The notes beneath the pieces were generated by a model. That model was not told where the DNA came from. It was given only the letters and a program-made list of their open reading frames with translations, and ran no database searches. A stretch of 64,000 nt of DNA, from the NCBI GenBank assembly GCA_026390575.1, contig JAPLFR010000007.1:186001-250000 (forward strand), given 5' to 3'. This stretch comes from Ignavibacteriales bacterium. Lineage in GTDB: Bacteria > Bacteroidota > Ignavibacteria > UBA10030. A program made the translations under genes and the position numbers. Of this stretch, positions 62,201 to 64,000 are shown piece by piece. Within the stretch, counting starts at the first letter, position 1, and each line of letters opens with the position of its first letter.

Positions 62201-62974
62201 ATGAAAAACCTTACAGATTCTATTGTTTTCATCACCGGCGCCAGCAGCGGCATCGGACGTTCCTGTGCGCGTGCATTTGCCGAAGCCGGTGCAAAACTTA
62301 TTCTCGCCGCCCGCCGAAAAAATCGACTGGAAAAACTTGCGACAGAGTTAAATAAACAATTTAGTACTGAAACATTTATTGATGAATTAGATGTGCGTAA
62401 CAAACGCGCTGTAACAAAGTTTTATAAAAAACTTCCTGTCGAGTGGCAGAATATAGATATTCTTGTCAACAATGCCGGACTAAGCCGCGGACTGAATAAA
62501 CTATATGAAGGAAATTTTGAAGACTGGGAGGAAATGATCGACACGAATGTGAAGGGACTGCTCTATGTGAGCCGCACAGTACTCCCAGGAATGGTAGAGC
62601 GCAAGAAAGGTACAGTCATTAATATCGGTTCCATTGCTGGTCATGATGTTTATCCCGGCGGAAATGTGTACTGCGCCTCCAAGCATGCCGTTGATGCACT
62701 GACAAAAGGGATGCGGATGGATTTAGTTGATACACAAATTCGCGTTTGCACTATTGATCCGGGATTGGTAGAAACAGAATTCAGTGAAGTGCGCTTCCAT
62801 GGCGACAAGGAACGCGCAAAAAAAACATACCAGAATATGACGCCGCTGACGCCCGACGATATTGCAGACGCGGTGTTGTACGCTGCGACACGCCCACCGC
62901 ATGTGCAAATTGCCGAGGTGATTATTATGCCGACCGCGCAAGCTTCGACAACGCTTGTGCACCGCACGCAGTAA
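62201..62974 (+). CDS. SDR-family oxidoreductase, YdfG-like (3-hydroxy/serine dehydrogenase type)
   Basis: 257 residues. Cofactor motif FITGASSGIGRSCARAFAEAG near residue 10 (TGASSGIG core), NNAGLSRG, catalytic Ser in NIGSIAGHDVYPGGNVY, and Tyr-x3-Lys in YCASKHAVDALT. GLVETEFSEVRFHGD matches the YdfG/serine dehydrogenase group that oxidises L-allo-threonine, serine and 3-hydroxy acids with NADP+. Pairing with a beta-hydroxy-amino-acid aldolase suggests shared substrates (inference). Confidence 0.88.
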   Translation: MKNLTDSIVFITGASSGIGRSCARAFAEAGAKLILAARRKNRLEKLATELNKQFSTETFIDELDVRNKRAVTKFYKKLPVEWQNIDILVNNAGLSRGLNKLYEGNFEDWEEMIDTNVKGLLYVSRTVLPGMVERKKGTVINIGSIAGHDVYPGGNVYCASKHAVDALTKGMRMDLVDTQIRVCTIDPGLVETEFSEVRFHGDKERAKKTYQNMTPLTPDDIADAVLYAATRPPHVQIAEVIIMPTAQASTTLVHRTQ

Positions 62975-63030
62975 TATTCTTGGAATCTGGATACATAGAA
63001 TAGCCGCTCAGTTCGCGTAACTGTAACATC

Positions 63031-63049
63031 CCTGCCTGCGGCAGGCAGG
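63031..63049. repeat. Short GC palindrome CCTGCCTGC-G-GCAGGCAGG
   Basis: 9-bp arms around one base, in the spacer between the SDR gene and the convergent response regulator. It could be a small REP-type repeat or part of a bidirectional termination region; there is no T tract. Confidence 0.75.
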
Positions 63050-63077
63050 CGATCGGTGATCGGATTTTACAATGTGC

Positions 63078-63707
63078 CTATTCTACAATTTTATGTTTAT
63101 AAGCATATTTCACAAGATCGATATTTGATCTTGCATGAAGTTTCAGCAGTACACGCTTACGGTACGAGTTGATTGTATTAATAGAAACCTTATACTCTCC
63201 GGCAATTTCTTTGGAACTTTTTCCTTCTGCCAGGCCTCGTAAAACTTCGAACTCTCTATCGGATAAATTATGATGTTTTGCCTTATCTATGCTTTCATCG
63301 ATAATATCGGGAAGTTCCTGTTGGACTTCCGGGCTGAAATATTTCATACCCCGTGCGACCATTCGTACCGCTTTGATTAACTCTTCACCCGGCTCGGATT
63401 TTGTTAAGTATCCTGATGCTCCCGCTTGTACTATCCTGCGCGCATACTGCGACACAGGAACCATGCTCAAGACCAATACCGGCACTTTCGATTCAATGAT
63501 TCTAATCGTTCTAAGAATTTCAAGACCGCCTTTTCCTGGAAGATTGACATCGAGAATAATTATATCCCATTTATTGTTTTTTATTTGCTCCATGGCTTCA
63601 TCGTAGTTCCCAGCTCGTGCAAGTTTTGTAATATCAAAATTGTCGGTCAAAATGTGAACAATCCCTTCGCGTGTAAATTCATGATCATCGACAATAAGCG
63701 CTCTCAT
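63078..63707 (-). CDS. NarL/FixJ-family response regulator
   Basis: 209 residues from ATG 63707 (GGAGG upstream; the ORF extends to 63788 inside the kinase gene). Receiver domain: VDDHEF, phospho-acceptor Asp in IIILDVNLPGKGG near residue 54, and Lys in YLTKSEPGEEL. LuxR-type HTH about 145-205 with LSDREFEVLRGLAEGKSSKEIA. Start overlaps the kinase stop (ATGA), so the pair is translationally coupled. Confidence 0.93.
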   Translation of the reverse strand: MRALIVDDHEFTREGIVHILTDNFDITKLARAGNYDEAMEQIKNNKWDIIILDVNLPGKGGLEILRTIRIIESKVPVLVLSMVPVSQYARRIVQAGASGYLTKSEPGEELIKAVRMVARGMKYFSPEVQQELPDIIDESIDKAKHHNLSDREFEVLRGLAEGKSSKEIAGEYKVSINTINSYRKRVLLKLHARSNIDLVKYAYKHKIVE

Positions 63708-64000
63708 AGAGAATGACCCCCCTCCTTTTCCACCATTGCCGCCTTTGATTGACTTCCATCGTGAATCTGAACGCTCAACACAACGCATGTACCTTTCCCG
63801 GGATTGCTTGTGAATGCAATTTTACCTCCCAACATCCGGGCGCGTTCCTGCATGCTCAAAATTCCCAATGACTCAGGATGAACAATCATCGCCTGGTCAA
63901 TGCCCTTACCGTTGTCTGTAATTGCCACTCGAAGTTCACCGTTATTCAAGTGCATTGCAACTTCAGCGCGTGTTGCTTCTGAATGACGGGCTATATTGGT
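63704..64000 (-). CDS. Histidine kinase of NarX/DesK type, C-terminal part only
   Basis: The gene enters from the right edge; only the ATPase domain is in the window. NIARHSEATRAEV (N-box, at 63960-64000), ITDNGKGID and GILSMQERARMLGG (G-box) identify a HisKA_3-type kinase that partners NarL-type regulators such as the next gene. Met at 63955 is internal, not the start. Confidence 0.9.
   Translation of the reverse strand, partial: TNIARHSEATRAEVAMHLNNGELRVAITDNGKGIDQAMIVHPESLGILSMQERARMLGGKIAFTSNPGKGTCVVLSVQIHDGSQSKAAMVEKEGGHSL

Overview
The window reads as a chromosome segment from the FCB superphylum, most likely the Ignavibacteriota/Chlorobi side of Bacteroidota. Signs are: a C-terminal 'YPNPFNPST' secretion/sorting domain (1-971); a DUF3078 barrel protein; an HYC_CC_PP-type metal protein; Bacteroidota-like promoters (TTTG, about 20 nt, TAnnTTTR); and single-domain HUH transposases with private palindromes. 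No tRNA, rRNA or CRISPR was seen. The placement is inference from protein families.

Layout. 1-6 kb: partial secreted SMP-30-like protein, lepA, and three tandem signal peptidase I genes, the middle one apparently starting at ACG. 6-15.6 kb (minus strand): DUF3078, mscL, an OmpA protein with 33-bp repeats, rhaD, HAD phosphatase-acpS, aroQ, a SpoIIE-type phosphatase, PAP2. 15.6-22.7 kb (minus): a decaying carbohydrate region with beta-mannosidase, ROK kinase and GH88 intact, but a FucP-like transporter and a BNR_4-type protein reduced to their two ends. 22.9-32.1 kb: an AlkD-like protein and a complete trp operon (trpE-G-D-C-F-B-A, then a methyltransferase). The trp operon is preceded by a promoter, a leader peptide with three consecutive Trp codons and an intrinsic terminator, i.e. 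a classical attenuator. It also carries a four-hairpin array at about 50-bp spacing between trpF and trpB. Just upstream is a REP-associated (RAYT) transposase containing its own perfect palindrome.

32-42 kb (plus): rsgA, an SDR, a palindrome cluster, then a Cu(I)/Ag(I) efflux module (HYC_CC_PP-like protein, CusA, TolC-type channel, two-HMBD protein, CusB with HMBD, cytochrome c). 42-48 kb: thioesterase, a hydrolase broken by an internal deletion, a Cys-rich PAS protein, S9 hydrolase, FKBP, DedA, and a decayed porin. 48-64 kb: oxidoreductases, a DUF5700-like zinc peptidase, a histidine kinase sharing the same four-cysteine PAS motif, a membrane spermidine-synthase-like protein, ilvE, an AmmeMemoRadiSam locus (apparently exported, split by an IS200-like gene), a lipoprotein, a D-threonine-aldolase-like/SDR pair and a NarL-type two-component system cut by the window end.

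Two themes stand out. First, classical ribosome-mediated attenuation of trp in this lineage. Second, erosion of accessory genes: three lost their middles while keeping both ends, and a porin decayed by several frameshifts. Several unrelated palindromic repeat families are scattered through the intergenic space.
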